From: an uncultured Lachnospiraceae bacterium
GTDB lineage: Bacteria; Bacillota; Clostridia; Lachnospirales; Lachnospiraceae
Length of the DNA: 64,000 nucleotides
Direction of reading: 5' to 3'
Assembly: GCA_902798585.1 (NCBI GenBank)
Contig: CADBXF010000005.1
Location: 18,824-82,823, forward strand
In this document: piece after piece, positions 1 through 9,956 of the stretch
How the letters are laid out: the number at the start of each line of letters is the position of its first letter
How positions within the stretch are numbered: position 1 is the stretch's first letter
Translations under genes and position numbers: made by a program
Notes under the pieces: generated by a model
The model's input: only the letters and a program-made list of their open reading frames with translations
What the model was told of the DNA's origin: nothing
The model's database searches: none

Positions 1-1322
1 TATGCTGCGCCGAGCGCCGTCGTCTCCACGCACGGAGGCCTCACAACGCAGGTGTTGCTGATGTCGGCCTGCGTCTGCATCAGATAGTTGTTCACGCTCG
101 CACCGCCGTCGACACGAAGCGTCCCGACCGGGCTCTTTGCATCCTGTTCCATCGCGGTCACGATGTCGTTCACCTGATAAACGATGGCGTCAAGCGCCGC
201 ACGGATGATGTGGAATCGACCGACCCCGCGCGTCAGACCCGTGATGATACCCTGAGCCTCCGGCTTCCAGTACGGAGCGCCGAGGCCGGTAAATGCCGGC
301 ACGATGTAGCAGCCGTTCGTGTCCTTCACCTTCTGTGCAAGCTCCTCCGTCTCGGCGGCTGTCGCAATCAGGCCGACCTCGTCGCGGAGCCATTGAACGA
401 CAGCTCCGCCCATGAAAACCGAGCCCTCCAGCGCGTAGGTCACTTTGCCGCCGCGCCCCCAGGCGATGGTAGTCACAAGGCCGTTCTCCGAGGAAATCGG
501 CGTCTCTCCGGTGTTCATCAAAAGAAAGCATCCCGTGCCGTAGGTGTTCTTAATGTCGCCCGCGGCAAATGCCCTCTGCCCGAACAGCGCGGACTGCTGG
601 TCACCCGCGGCGCCCGCGATGCGGATGCGTCCGCCCAGAAACTCCGCGGCCGACTCGCCGTAAACCTCGCTGTTGCCGACCGGCTGCGGGAGCATCCCCA
701 TGGGAATATTCAGCCACTCGCAAATCTCCCGATCCCAGGTGAGCGTGTGAATATTGAAAAGCATCGTGCGCGACGCATTGCTCAGGTCCGTCACATGGCG
801 CCGGCCCTTTGTGAGTTTCCAAATCAGCCATGTCTCCACGGTTCCGAAGAGAAGCTCGCCCCGTTCGGCGCGCTCCCTCACCCCCTCGACATGGTCGAGA
901 ATCCACGCAAGCTTGGTTGCCGAAAAATAGGGGTCCAGCACAAGCCCGGTCTTCTCACGGACAGCGTCCGCATGCGGCGCAAGACGGTCACAGTAATCGA
1001 CGGTCCGGCGGCACTGCCACACGATGGCGCGATACACCGGGCGACCGGTCTTGCGGTCCCATACAATCGTCGTCTCACGCTGGTTCGTGATTCCGATGGC
1101 GTCAATCTCCTCCGCCGTGATTCCGGCCTTGCTCATCGCCTCAACCGCAACGCCGAGCTGCGCCGACCAAAGTTCCATCGGATCGTGCTCAACCCAGCCC
1201 GCCTGCGGATAATACTGCGTAATCTCCTTCTGCGCGACGCTCACAATCTCGCTGTTATGATTGAAAATGATAGCCCGCTCCGATGTGGTTCCCGCATCGA
1301 ACGACATGATAAACTTTTCCAT
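1..1322 (-). CDS. glpK: Glycerol kinase, C-terminus cut by window edge
   Basis: Phosphorylates glycerol to sn-glycerol 3-phosphate with ATP in the cytoplasm. About 440 residues are visible, against roughly 500 for the family, so the C-terminal end lies outside the window. The N-terminus carries the FGGY-kinase phosphate-binding motif [11 protein letters not shown]. Further in are [20 protein letters not shown], the [13 protein letters not shown] block and the [14 protein letters not shown] block typical of GlpK. The start follows an AAGGAA ribosome site. It lies 26 bp downstream of a hydrolase gene in the same direction, so co-transcription is likely. The family assignment is firm; regulation cannot be read. 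Confidence 0.96.
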   Translation of the reverse strand, partial: MEKFIMSFDAGTTSERAIIFNHNSEIVSVAQKEITQYYPQAGWVEHDPMELWSAQLGVAVEAMSKAGITAEEIDAIGITNQRETTIVWDRKTGRPVYRAIVWQCRRTVDYCDRLAPHADAVREKTGLVLDPYFSATKLAWILDHVEGVRERAERGELLFGTVETWLIWKLTKGRRHVTDLSNASRTMLFNIHTLTWDREICEWLNIPMGMLPQPVGNSEVYGESAAEFLGGRIRIAGAAGDQQSALFGQRAFAAGDIKNTYGTGCFLLMNTGETPISSENGLVTTIAWGRGGKVTYALEGSVFMGGAVVQWLRDEVGLIATAAETEELAQKVKDTNGCYIVPAFTGLGAPYWKPEAQGIITGLTRGVGRFHIIRAALDAIVYQVNDIVTAMEQDAKSPVGTLRVDGGASVNNYLMQTQADISNTCVVRPPCVETTALGAA

Positions 1323-1348
1323 AAACCTATTTTCCTTCTTCCGGAATC

Positions 1349-2311
1349 TTATAGTTGTGCGCAACCGGCGCCGTCCCGCATAAATGCAAGGATATCACGG
1401 TGCACACCGGTCTTCGCGGATTCACGCAAAATCTCGTGGCGCATGCCGGGATAAACCTTGCCCTTCGTATCCCGATAGCCCTGCTTCCGAAGCAGCGCAA
1501 TCGCTTTGCCGAGCTTCTTTTCGGAGATGGCACACGGGTCGTCCGCGCCCGAGAAGAAACGAATCGGAAGCCCCGGTTTACTCATTTTGTAACCACCGTC
1601 CCGGTAGGTCAGCATCGTCATCCGGATCAGCGTCTCGTAGGCGTCCAGCGTAAAGCTGAAGCCGCACAGCGGATCCTCATTGTACACGGCCACCTCGGCG
1701 GGGTCGGAATTAATCCATGCGTGAATCGTCTTCTCCTTCGCAAACCTCTTCTCGTACCCGCCGCACACGATGACATCGACGATGCGCGAGCGCGCCTTGC
1801 TTCCGCGGAGCCTGCGAAGCAGTCGGACAAACCAAAGCCCCGGGCGCATCCCGGTCGGTTTCGAGGGGCATCCGCAGAGCACAAGCCGGTCAATCACATC
1901 GTCATGTTCGCGCAGCCAGCACCGCGCAATCAAGGTGCCCATGCTGTGGGCGACGATTGTGACCGGAAGCCGCCTGCCGACGGCGCTCATTGTATAATTC
2001 TCCGCCATCGCGACAACCGCGCTCAGGTCCTCCGTGAGCGACGCAACCCCGCCGCCGTAGAAATAACCGAGGTCTCCCGCGTCGCGCACGCTCTCTCCGT
2101 GTCCGCGCAGATCGAAAATCGTCACGATACAGCCGTTCTGTGCAAGAAAACGCACGAACTCTTCGTAGCGCCCCTTGTGCTCGCACATTCCGTGGACAAT
2201 CACCACCGTGTCGACTGCATCTGCCGGATTAACAGGCTCCGTGCGAAGCACTGCAAGAGGAAGATTATCGACCGGGGAGATGCATTTTTCGATTGTAGTC
2301 CGAATCTCCAT
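1349..2311 (-). CDS. Alpha/beta hydrolase, monoglyceride-lipase-like
   Basis: A 320-residue serine hydrolase of the Hydrolase_4 (S33) type, probably cleaving an ester or monoglyceride. The nucleophile elbow AHSMGT lies near residue 120, the likely acid is in FFSGADDP near residue 260, and the catalytic histidine is in GMRHEI near residue 290. [12 protein letters not shown] near the N-terminus is the usual oxyanion-hole segment. I chose the start after GAAGGGAG, because the 50 residues upstream in the open frame do not resemble the family. Its position before glycerol kinase suggests release of glycerol from a lipid that is then phosphorylated; that link is inference. Confidence 0.85.
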   Translation of the reverse strand: MEIRTTIEKCISPVDNLPLAVLRTEPVNPADAVDTVVIVHGMCEHKGRYEEFVRFLAQNGCIVTIFDLRGHGESVRDAGDLGYFYGGGVASLTEDLSAVVAMAENYTMSAVGRRLPVTIVAHSMGTLIARCWLREHDDVIDRLVLCGCPSKPTGMRPGLWFVRLLRRLRGSKARSRIVDVIVCGGYEKRFAKEKTIHAWINSDPAEVAVYNEDPLCGFSFTLDAYETLIRMTMLTYRDGGYKMSKPGLPIRFFSGADDPCAISEKKLGKAIALLRKQGYRDTKGKVYPGMRHEILRESAKTGVHRDILAFMRDGAGCAQL

Positions 2312-2431
2312 GCGCTGCTCCCTTCTCCGTCCGTACCGTCGGGAATGTACCGATATCCCGCAAAATCCGTTCCCGCCGAATGTTTCATGAGTATCCCGCC
2401 GGGCCGTCCGTACTCCCGGAATTGTTCTATC

Positions 2432-2461
2432 AGTATACCACAAAAGCCCCTCCGGACGCAA
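2432..2461 (-). promoter_or_regulatory. Putative sigma-A promoter of hydrolase-glpK
   Basis: On the minus strand TTGCGT, an 18-base spacer and TATACT stand about 120 bp upstream of the hydrolase start. The -10 is good and the -35 is only fair. The rest of the 245-bp gap (2312-2556) shows no gene and no convincing terminator. Confidence 0.45.
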
Positions 2462-2556
2462 CGACCCGAAGCGTCCGAAAGGGCATTCTTTTTTTGCCGG
2501 ATGAAACAGGATTTGTCATTTGTCCGCGATACGGATTGCCGCGGCGACCGGCGCTC

Positions 2557-4194
2557 TCAGTTCATATCCGTGAGCGCTGTCCCGAGGTTTTTCCGGTGCA
2601 AAAGCCATGCGGCGGCAAGAAGTAAGGTCAGAACAGCGAAGCCCGTAATGTGCGCATACGCCTTCGGCACGATGCACATTGCGGCGGCGGGAATGACAGC
2701 CGCAACGGCGCCGAGCATGGTCAGGCCGACCGCAGCGCTCTGCTTTACAACCTCGGTCGGAGTCTCCCAGCGGAACTTCGGAAAATGAAGATTGCAAAAC
2801 AGTCCCCATACCGACGAGAATACGATGTAAGCGGCAGGCGCCGCCAGAAGCAGCTGCCTCCCGGCGAATCCGGCCCCGAGGGTAAACCACAAAATGATTT
2901 CCGTTGCGAGATAGAACGGCGCCCAGACGAGAAGGCTGAACAACAGCTTGGCGTTGATGATGTCCCTCTCCCTCACCGGCAGGGATTTCACAATCCACCA
3001 GTTTTTCCCCTCCATGGAGACGGCCGACGATGTGATGCTCATCGTGCTGATTACGATGCCGAAGAGGAACGGAACCGCCGACTCCGGATGCAGCTCAACC
3101 GGGAGTTTGCCGACTTTCTCGACAAGCTTCGCCGGCTCGAAAAATCCGAACGCAACCGCAAGCGCTACCGTCAGAACCGCGCCGATTATCGTGTTGCTCA
3201 CATAGATTCCGCACGAAAAATACCGTTTTGCCTCCTTCGAGACAAGCGCTGTCATCGAAGAGCGCGAGGCGAGCCGTTCCATCCGGTATTCCCTGTGGAC
3301 GGCCGTCGGCGCAAGCTTCGCGGTGATTGCGAAGAAGCGAAAGCCGACCGCAAGCACCGTAAGAGACAGCAGTGCGACCGAACCCAGGCCGAACAGAAGC
3401 AGTCCCGCAAGATTGCCCCTCGCGATTCCGCCCCATGTCTTCAGAGCAGGTATCGACGACTCCGTCTTCTGCATCGCCTCCGACACTGCCTTCGCCATCG
3501 CCTCGTTCATCTCCGCGCGCGTCTTCGCCCCGGCTTCCGTCATATCGGCGAACGGCAGCGAACTCATTTTCCCTCCGGAGAGAATCACCGGCAGAACGAG
3601 CATTCCGACGACCACGAGAATCGCAATCGCCACTTCCGCTAACACTTTGTGCCGCATCCGCGCAAGAATCGCCGTAACCGCGATTCCGATCCACACGGTC
3701 AAAACCACGGGAAGCACCGGAACCGTCAGGATGACGGGCAGCGTGCAGAGATACGAAATCGCACCGGGCCGCTCGAAAGCAAAATAAACTCCGTAAGCGG
3801 GCACGAGAACAAGCGCGGCGATAAACACGCCGTACAAATACAGGCGGGCAATTCTGGCCGCGGCAATCGGAAGTCCCCGCACCGGCATCGCGGCAAGCAA
3901 TTCCCTATCCTTCTCGCGGTACAGATTCCCGCGCACCGTAATCAGTCCGAAAAGCAGGACGATTGCGGCCGCTGACACGGAATACAGCATCGGGATATAA
4001 CGGGCTGCACCGAAACCTGCGAGGGCATAGGAAGCCCCGCCGATGTATCCGGCAGCCAGCGCCAAAAGCACTATCACGGTCACCCGCAGCATTTTCCTTC
4101 GCTTACGGTCTGCGGGGTCCTTTGTGTGGCGATAGACATTTTTGCCGAAGCAGTTCAACATCTCCGCCCGGAACAATGCGGAAAATTCTCTCAT
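2557..4194 (-). CDS. ABC exporter permease, large ABC-2-like
   Basis: A 545-residue polytopic membrane protein, the likely transmembrane partner of the ATPase that ends 4 bp upstream. Hydrophobic segments cluster at about residues 35-80, 105-195, 255-290 and 320-355, with the last group near 430-540. A charged stretch at about 205-250 (MNEAMAKAVSEAMQKTE) probably forms an extracytoplasmic or amphipathic loop. No periplasmic-binding partner is present, which argues for export. It is the last gene of the regulator/ABC locus. Substrate unknown. Confidence 0.8.
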   Translation of the reverse strand: MREFSALFRAEMLNCFGKNVYRHTKDPADRKRRKMLRVTVIVLLALAAGYIGGASYALAGFGAARYIPMLYSVSAAAIVLLFGLITVRGNLYREKDRELLAAMPVRGLPIAAARIARLYLYGVFIAALVLVPAYGVYFAFERPGAISYLCTLPVILTVPVLPVVLTVWIGIAVTAILARMRHKVLAEVAIAILVVVGMLVLPVILSGGKMSSLPFADMTEAGAKTRAEMNEAMAKAVSEAMQKTESSIPALKTWGGIARGNLAGLLLFGLGSVALLSLTVLAVGFRFFAITAKLAPTAVHREYRMERLASRSSMTALVSKEAKRYFSCGIYVSNTIIGAVLTVALAVAFGFFEPAKLVEKVGKLPVELHPESAVPFLFGIVISTMSITSSAVSMEGKNWWIVKSLPVRERDIINAKLLFSLLVWAPFYLATEIILWFTLGAGFAGRQLLLAAPAAYIVFSSVWGLFCNLHFPKFRWETPTEVVKQSAAVGLTMLGAVAAVIPAAAMCIVPKAYAHITGFAVLTLLLAAAWLLHRKNLGTALTDMN

Positions 4195-4198
4195 GCCA

Positions 4199-4918
4199 TC
4201 ACTCCCCTTCCGTCACGGTTTCCATGAAGAGCGACTCCAGCGACTCCCCGTCTCCGACCACCTCGCCCATGAGGCCGTCGGCAATAAGGCGTCCCTCCTT
4301 GATGATTGCCACTTTGTTGCAAAGCTTTTCCGCCACATCGAGAACATGTGTAGAGAAGAAAATGGCGCTCCCCTGCTCGGTCAGCTTGCGCATGCAATCT
4401 TTGAGAAGGTACGCAGCCTTCGGGTCGAGTCCGACAAACGGTTCGTCCATAATCAGAAGCTTCGGCTCGTGCAAAAGCGCCGAAATCAGAACAAGCTTCT
4501 GCTTCATTCCGTGGGAATATCCGGAGATCAGATCGCCGAGCGAGCCGGTGATTTCGAAGAGGTCGGCGTAGGTTCCGATTCGCTCCTCGCGCTCCGCCGC
4601 CGACACACCGAAAATGTCCGCGACGAAATTCAGATACTGGATTCCGGTCATGAACTCGTAGATGTCCGGATTGTCCGGCACATACGCGATACGCTGCTTC
4701 GCGGCGACCGGCTGCTTCCGGATGTCAATTCCGTCGATTTCAACCGTTCCCGCATCAAAGCCGTGGATTCCGGTGACCGCTTTCAACAGCGTCGTCTTCC
4801 CCGCGCCGTTGTGGCCGATGAAGGCGTAAATATCGCCCTTCTCCACGCGGAGCGAGATGTCCGTGATTCCTTTGTCGGTTCCCTTATATATTTTCGTCAG
4901 ATTTTTGATAACAAGCAT
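4199..4918 (-). CDS. ABC transporter ATP-binding protein
   Basis: A 239-residue ATPase energising the permease directly downstream. Visible motifs are Walker A GHNGAGKTT (about residue 34), the signature region SGYSHGMKQKL (about 135), Walker B LLIMDEP followed by FVGLDPKA, and the switch histidine in STHVLD. The start MLVIKNLTKIY follows GGGAGTGG; 46 residues upstream in the open frame are not ABC-like. It is translationally close to the permease. The histidine kinase ends 134 bp upstream, so this pair could belong to the same locus or have its own weak promoter. Substrate unknown. Confidence 0.9.
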   Translation of the reverse strand: MLVIKNLTKIYKGTDKGITDISLRVEKGDIYAFIGHNGAGKTTLLKAVTGIHGFDAGTVEIDGIDIRKQPVAAKQRIAYVPDNPDIYEFMTGIQYLNFVADIFGVSAAEREERIGTYADLFEITGSLGDLISGYSHGMKQKLVLISALLHEPKLLIMDEPFVGLDPKAAYLLKDCMRKLTEQGSAIFFSTHVLDVAEKLCNKVAIIKEGRLIADGLMGEVVGDGESLESLFMETVTEGE

Positions 4919-5052
4919 TTTCGTCCACTCCCTTTCCCTGTTTTTCCCCGTAATAAAACAATAATGCGCAGTCCCCTGCAATGCCGGTGACTGCGCAACT
5001 TCTCCTTCCGTGCTCCGACAGTCCGGCGTTTCCGTTCGCGGGCTGTGTCGCA

Positions 5053-5970
5053 TCACTCCGCAGTCCTGTCCACGCTGCTCGGCAGGCGGATTTCCACGGC
5101 AAATACGCCTTCGCGAAGCGTCGCTCCGATGCTTCCGCCGAGTCTCTCCGTGAACTCCTTCGCTATGGCAAGTCCCAGTCCGCTCGATGCGTTGCGGTGG
5201 AACCGGTCTGCAGTGTAAAACTGCTCGAAAACGCGCTCAATCTCAATCTCCTCCGGATGCTCCACCGGGTTGGCGATTGTCACAAGCGCGGTCTGCGCGT
5301 CCTCTCGTGCAAGACTCACGGAGAGTCTCTTTCGACCGTGGAGGACCGCATTTTTCGTAATATTCTGGAGGATGCGCTTGATTGCCGTCACATTGCCCTC
5401 CATCGGAAAGGCCTCCTCGGCAATCGCGATCTCCGGCTCAATGCCGGCTTCCTTCCAAACATCGTAGTAGGAAAGCACCGTGTCGGACACAATGCTTCGC
5501 AGCGATACCGTCTCGGTCTTAAGCTCATACGCCTCGTTCTTGAGCTTTGTGAAGGTAAACAAATCCTCGAGAAGCTCTTTCATCGTGCCGATACGCTCAC
5601 CGATGATTGCCGTGTAGCGCTCGCGGTCGGCCTCGGTCTTCGCATCGCGGAGCAGCTGGACATAACCGTCCAGCGATGTAAGCGGCGTGCGGATATCGTG
5701 CGAAAGGTTGGCATACGCATCCGCAATCAGCTTCTCCCGCTCGCTCATGGCGTGCTTCCGGTCCCGGACATCATCCAGGGTTTTGTTGATCTCCGTCGCA
5801 AGAGCAAGCTCACCGAGCATCTCCTCGTTCACGGAGACCCGCATCGCGGAGTCGTGCTCCCGGATGAACGCAAGCTGCCCGCAGATTGCAAGGTTCTGCC
5901 TCCACAGAAGCCAAAGCCATACCGTCTCCGCCGCTGCAATTGTAGCGAGAATTATGATTGCAATCCCCAT
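5053..5970 (-). CDS. Sensor histidine kinase, short single-TM type
   Basis: A 305-residue membrane histidine kinase, probably paired with the response regulator at 8704-9378. One hydrophobic helix (residues 2-22) is followed by a short linker with no extracytoplasmic domain. Then come the HisKA box LSHDIRTPLTSLDGYV (phospho-His near residue 92), the N-box NITKNAVLHG (near 220) and the G-box SSGLGLAIAKE (near 270). The lack of a sensor domain suggests that it reads the state of the neighbouring ABC permeases, as in Bce/Bcr-type systems; that is inference. Kinase and regulator are separated by three genes, which is unusual. Confidence 0.9.
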   Translation of the reverse strand: MGIAIIILATIAAAETVWLWLLWRQNLAICGQLAFIREHDSAMRVSVNEEMLGELALATEINKTLDDVRDRKHAMSEREKLIADAYANLSHDIRTPLTSLDGYVQLLRDAKTEADRERYTAIIGERIGTMKELLEDLFTFTKLKNEAYELKTETVSLRSIVSDTVLSYYDVWKEAGIEPEIAIAEEAFPMEGNVTAIKRILQNITKNAVLHGRKRLSVSLAREDAQTALVTIANPVEHPEEIEIERVFEQFYTADRFHRNASSGLGLAIAKEFTERLGGSIGATLREGVFAVEIRLPSSVDRTAE

Positions 5971-6027
5971 GACAAGCCTCCGTTCACCGGTATTATCGAT
6001 ATCGCATACGCGCTTTCCGTACGCGCC

Positions 6028-6870
6028 TTAGGCGAGATCCTTCTTCGACATGCAGACGCTTCCGATCAGGAAGGAAGCCACTGTGAACGCCGCTATTACT
6101 ACAAGTGTAGAACCGAGCATTTTCGCGTCATCCGCGCCGTATTTCAGGATGCGTCCGCTGACGGTGTAATTCTCAATTGCAGCCTTTTTCCAGCCGAGCT
6201 TCTTAAGTCCTTTGTCAATCAGGGAATACAGCACGAGAAACACATTTGCCGAAATGCAGACCGAAATAATCATGCTGATCAGATTGTTTCTCACAACCAG
6301 ACAAAGCGCCATGATAACCAGTCCGAATGTCATGTGAAGCAGAAGCTGCATTCCGATAATTTCGATTGTCTTTGCGGCGGAGGCAAACACCAATCTGCGT
6401 CCTGCGATAACGGCCCCAAGGCATGAGCTTCCGATAAATACCGCAAAGAAGAAGAGGGTGTATGCAAGCACGCCGGTAGCCTTGGAAAACACCATGTGAT
6501 ACCGGTGCTTCACCCCGCCTCCGTAGTTTTTGATATATCCGGTGCTGAAATCCGCCGTCGCATAGAGGACGGTAAAAATTCCGACAAACAATGCGCAGAG
6601 CATGCCGCGCGCCGCTGCCCCGATCAATTCCAGAAAGTCATAGCTGCCGTCGCTGTTTCTCTTGACGGAGACATTCATTCCGATATTGGCCGCCGGGGAA
6701 TCCTTCGAGCCCTCCGCGGCCGCAATGGCCTGCTGAATCTCTTCATTGTCCATGATTGCATCGTTCATGGCAACGGTAATCACATTCATGAAGCCGACGA
6801 TAATCATTATTACCCAAAAGCTCTTCATCCGCACCATGCGGTACAGCTCCATACGAATCATATTTAACAT
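6028..6870 (-). CDS. ABC-2 type permease
   Basis: A 280-residue membrane protein with about six hydrophobic segments, of the BcrB / lantibiotic-immunity permease size class. The N-terminus MLNMIRMELYRMVRMKSFW is the typical cytoplasmic start, followed by a helix (residues about 18-38), an outside loop containing MNDAIMDNEE, and further helices from about residue 90. It starts 16 bp downstream of its ATPase, so the two form one transporter. Likely role: export or clearance of a peptide or lipid-linked compound; substrate inferred from context only. Confidence 0.85.
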   Translation of the reverse strand: MLNMIRMELYRMVRMKSFWVIMIIVGFMNVITVAMNDAIMDNEEIQQAIAAAEGSKDSPAANIGMNVSVKRNSDGSYDFLELIGAAARGMLCALFVGIFTVLYATADFSTGYIKNYGGGVKHRYHMVFSKATGVLAYTLFFFAVFIGSSCLGAVIAGRRLVFASAAKTIEIIGMQLLLHMTFGLVIMALCLVVRNNLISMIISVCISANVFLVLYSLIDKGLKKLGWKKAAIENYTVSGRILKYGADDAKMLGSTLVVIAAFTVASFLIGSVCMSKKDLA

Positions 6871-6886
6871 ATGCTCACCATTCCTT

Positions 6887-7792
6887 TCAGTCGGCCGTTC
6901 TGCTTAAGAAGAACGACTCCAAGCTCTCGTTGTTCACCGAAATTCTCGAGACCAGAACGCCCGCTGCGTTCAGCTCGCGGTTGATGTACGCCACATCCTC
7001 AAGTCTCTCCGTAATCTGAATCGTCTCGCGGTCCGTCACCTTGTACTCGGTGATGCCCAGGCCGTCCAGAACCGTGCTTGCGAACTCCGGACGGTCCACA
7101 ACCGCCTCGATTCGCAGGCTGCATTTTTCGGCGAGTTCCTCCGCCGTAAGCTGCTCCACAAGGCGACCCTTGCTCATGATGCCGTAGTGTGTCGCAACCT
7201 TGGAAAGCTCCTCCAGAATGTGGCTGGAGATTAAAATGGTGATACCTTTTTCCTTGCTGACCTGCGTAAGCATATCGCGGATTTCCACGATGCCCTCCGG
7301 ATCAAGGCCGTTGATCGGCTCGTCCAGAACAAGCAAATCCGGCTCGCCTACCATCGCAAGCGCAATGCCCAGACGCTGTCTCATACCGAGCGAAAAATGC
7401 TTTGCTTTCTTCCTGCCGACTTCCGCCAGCCCTACCAGATTCAGCAATCTCTTGATATAATCATCGTCCTTAATGCCGTAGCAAAGACATTTGGCTTTCA
7501 AATTCTCGAAGGCCGTCATGTTTCCGTACAGCCCGGGATCCTCAATCAGGCAGCTGACGCGCCCCCGCACATCCGCCAGTTCCGCGCCGCTCTTGCCGAA
7601 CAGTGTGAAGCTGCCGCTTGTCGGCGCCGAAAGTCCTCCGATCATCTTGAGTGTCGTGGTTTTGCCCGCGCCGTTTTTGCCGATCAGACCATAGATGGAG
7701 CCTCTCTCGACCTTCAAATCGATGCCGTCCACCGCAGCCTGTGTGCCGTAAACCTTCCGCAAATCGTGTGTCTGCAGAATGTAGTCGCTCAT
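6887..7792 (-). CDS. BcrA-like ABC transporter ATP-binding protein
   Basis: A 301-residue ATPase with Walker A GKNGAGKTT (about residue 38), the signature region FSLGMRQRLG (about 135), Walker B LLVLDEP with INGLDPEG, and ISSHILEELSK as switch region. After the nucleotide-binding domain there is a C-terminal extension of about 80 residues (from LRIEAVVDRPEF), as in BcrA-type resistance ATPases. It lies upstream of a permease of the BcrB class and downstream of a membrane protein and the response regulator. Family firm; bacitracin or lantibiotic substrate only a suggestion. Confidence 0.92.
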   Translation of the reverse strand: MSDYILQTHDLRKVYGTQAAVDGIDLKVERGSIYGLIGKNGAGKTTTLKMIGGLSAPTSGSFTLFGKSGAELADVRGRVSCLIEDPGLYGNMTAFENLKAKCLCYGIKDDDYIKRLLNLVGLAEVGRKKAKHFSLGMRQRLGIALAMVGEPDLLVLDEPINGLDPEGIVEIRDMLTQVSKEKGITILISSHILEELSKVATHYGIMSKGRLVEQLTAEELAEKCSLRIEAVVDRPEFASTVLDGLGITEYKVTDRETIQITERLEDVAYINRELNAAGVLVSRISVNNESLESFFLSRTAD

Positions 7793-7880
7793 TTTGCGTA
7801 CCTCCGTTCGCTTTGTTTATGGCCTTATCATAACCGGCGTCCCCTAAGACATCGTCAACAAATTCTAAAGAAAAAGTAAA

Positions 7881-8672
7881 TCATTTCGGGGAAGATTGGG
7901 CGGGATACGGACCGGCCGGCCTCTCGCCGCGGCGTATGGTCCGGTCAATCAAAAACATGGTCTCCTCGGCCACCTCGCACTCCCATTTGCGCTTGAACAG
8001 CGCAAAAACCAGCAGCAGGCCCCCCGTCAGTATAATCCCGAAGAGGAAAAAGAAAATCAGAAAGAGCGGAAACACGAAAATCCGCGCAACAACATCAAGC
8101 TCGCCCCCGCCTTCGAAGCCTGCGGACAGGAACAGTTTATAAAATATACCGCCGAGAAGAGCCGCCTGAATCACGCAGAGGAGCAGAACGGCTACAATGT
8201 ACTTCTTCCGCAGATTGAGCCAGCGGGTTCCGCCTCCCGCAGCGATATCCTCCGACATGCGGTTCATGCAGGTATAATACGAAATCGTGCGGACAATCGC
8301 GATAACCGCGATAATCACCGGCATGATGTAGATTACCGCGGTGAGCACACGGACCGAATCCCCGGCAATCCGTATTATAACCAGCGCGATACCGATCATC
8401 GCCCAGCATGCAAACAAAACGACAGTCAGCCAGTAGGAGAGCCGGAAGCCCTTCCAAAGGCGACTCAGTTCTCGCCGATATCCCGCGCCGAAGACCAACT
8501 GACATCCCATCGCCAAGGTCAGCGCAAGGTACATCGGGAAAAATTCGTTCTCGGTTACGGCACCGACCACGGCGACGATTACGATAAGCGCAATCGGAAT
8601 CCGGGGTGAAATCGTCCGATGATACCTCTCCCCCAACAGCTGTTGAATTGTCTGCAGCTCCTGTTTGCCCAT
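7881..8672 (-). CDS. Membrane protein of unknown function in TCS/ABC locus
   Basis: A 263-residue protein not recognised as a named family. About six hydrophobic segments are visible: residues about 24-40, 45-60, 80-105, 112-135, 165-190 and 205-232. The N-terminus (MGKQELQTIQQLL) and the C-terminal tail, rich in E, R and P, are cytoplasmic in appearance. The gene starts 31 bp after the response regulator and is followed by the BcrA-like ATPase, so it may be an accessory subunit or an immunity-type protein. No catalytic motif seen. Confidence 0.75.
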   Translation of the reverse strand: MGKQELQTIQQLLGERYHRTISPRIPIALIVIVAVVGAVTENEFFPMYLALTLAMGCQLVFGAGYRRELSRLWKGFRLSYWLTVVLFACWAMIGIALVIIRIAGDSVRVLTAVIYIMPVIIAVIAIVRTISYYTCMNRMSEDIAAGGGTRWLNLRKKYIVAVLLLCVIQAALLGGIFYKLFLSAGFEGGGELDVVARIFVFPLFLIFFFLFGIILTGGLLLVFALFKRKWECEVAEETMFLIDRTIRRGERPAGPYPAQSSPK

Positions 8673-8703
8673 TGTTTTTCTCCTTCTCTCTTCTTTGGTT
8701 TCT

Positions 8704-9378
8704 CTATGATTTCATGCGATAGCCGATGCCCCAGATCGTCTCGATATACTCCTTCTCGCTCACCTGCTTCAGTTTCTTCCGCAGATTGCTCATATGCACA
8801 TCGAGCGTCTTCGTCTCGCCTACATACGGCTCCTGCCATGCGTATTCATAGATGGCATCCTTGGAGTATACCCGCGTCGGATGCTGCACGAGAAGCTCCA
8901 GAATCCGGTACTCCTGCCGGGTCAGCTTCGGCACCTCCGCGCCGTCCGCCATCACCGTAAAATGCTCCCGGTCCATGAAGATTCCGCCAAATGACAGCGT
9001 GTCCGCCGCCGCTGCCGTGCGCTTCCGCAGCTGTACCCGCATGCGGGCGACAACCTCCTTGATTTCAAACGGTTTCGTCACATAATCGTCGGCGCCGATG
9101 CTCAGCACATCGACCTTGGAATCCAAATCGTCCTTCGCGCTTACGACAATCACGGGAACTCCGCTGCCTTTCTGCCGAATCTCCTGCAGCACCTGCTCGC
9201 CGTCGATTCCCGGCAGCATCAAATCGAGAAGCACCAGGTCGTATTTTTCGAGCGACAGTCGAAGCAGGCACTCCGATCCGGAAAATGCCTGCCCGCAGGC
9301 GAAGCCCTCCTTCTCCAGCGACTCCCGAAGCATCATGCTGATGTTCTCGTCGTCATCCACAATTAAAACCCGCTCCAT
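8704..9378 (-). CDS. Response regulator, OmpR/PhoB family
   Basis: A 224-residue cytoplasmic transcription factor. The receiver domain (residues 1-115) has acidic residues VDDDEN, phospho-acceptor Asp in VLLDLMLPG (near residue 51), the TxxS-type VVSAKDD and the lysine in TKPF. A linker rich in Arg and Ala leads to a winged-helix domain (about 125-224) with KLTRQEYRILELLV and TLDVHMSNLRKKL. First gene of the TCS/ABC locus, so it most likely controls the transporters and the kinase downstream. I found no clear promoter in the 82 bp upstream. Confidence 0.95.
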   Translation of the reverse strand: MERVLIVDDDENISMMLRESLEKEGFACGQAFSGSECLLRLSLEKYDLVLLDLMLPGIDGEQVLQEIRQKGSGVPVIVVSAKDDLDSKVDVLSIGADDYVTKPFEIKEVVARMRVQLRKRTAAAADTLSFGGIFMDREHFTVMADGAEVPKLTRQEYRILELLVQHPTRVYSKDAIYEYAWQEPYVGETKTLDVHMSNLRKKLKQVSEKEYIETIWGIGYRMKS

Positions 9379-9460
9379 ATCGATTTCCTCTCCCGCCTTT
9401 CAGGCAATAATCCCGCCGACCGCGCGGCGCGATGTGTCGTCTTCCGCAATCCCCGCCGTC

Positions 9461-9922
9461 CTATTCCTGCGGGAGCTTCATGACATTGTCGCCGTAGCGA
9501 ATCACAAATTCCGCAAGCTCGTCGAAGCTTGCCATGTCCGGCAGCTCGAAGGTGCGCTTCGCATGCTGCAAAACGGGCCTGCGCGAGGAGGTGTAAAATT
9601 TGCCGCCGAGCGGATGACGATCGCGCCCCAGAATGCGGAACGCGTAGTATTTCGTGTTCTTCTCCTCCCCGGTTCGCACGGTGATGTATCCGACATCGCT
9701 CAGTTTCCAGACCTTATAGCCGATCTCCCGGCCGCTTGTCGACTCCCAAATCAGCTCGTTGTTTTTCGAGACATGCATTCCGCCGCAGGATGCGACGAAC
9801 GGATGCTCGAGGCTGAATTTGGTGATAAATTTTTCGCTGTTGTCGCGCCGGTCCGCAATTACGCAAATCACAAACGACAGCGTGACCGCGGAAATCGCAA
9901 TCCACGCTCCCAAAGTAGGCAT
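9461..9922 (-). CDS. Membrane-anchored protein of unknown function
   Basis: A 153-residue protein with one N-terminal hydrophobic helix (MPTLGAWIAISAVTLSFVIC) and a soluble remainder, so probably anchored with the domain outside or facing the membrane. No family recognised. The start at 9922 sits about 28 bp downstream of a clear TATAAT box; an upstream in-frame extension would begin before that promoter and is rejected. It reads toward the response regulator 82 bp away and may be co-transcribed with it. Confidence 0.7.
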   Translation of the reverse strand: MPTLGAWIAISAVTLSFVICVIADRRDNSEKFITKFSLEHPFVASCGGMHVSKNNELIWESTSGREIGYKVWKLSDVGYITVRTGEEKNTKYYAFRILGRDRHPLGGKFYTSSRRPVLQHAKRTFELPDMASFDELAEFVIRYGDNVMKLPQE

Positions 9923-9956
9923 ACGCACAATACCCCCTGAATCCGATAGTGTTATA

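Noticed and set aside
210..2788. Long plus-strand open frames opposite glpK and the hydrolase
   Set aside because: They are antisense to clearly conserved minus-strand genes and their translations are rich in Arg, Pro and His without any family motif; GC-rich codon bias creates them throughout the window.
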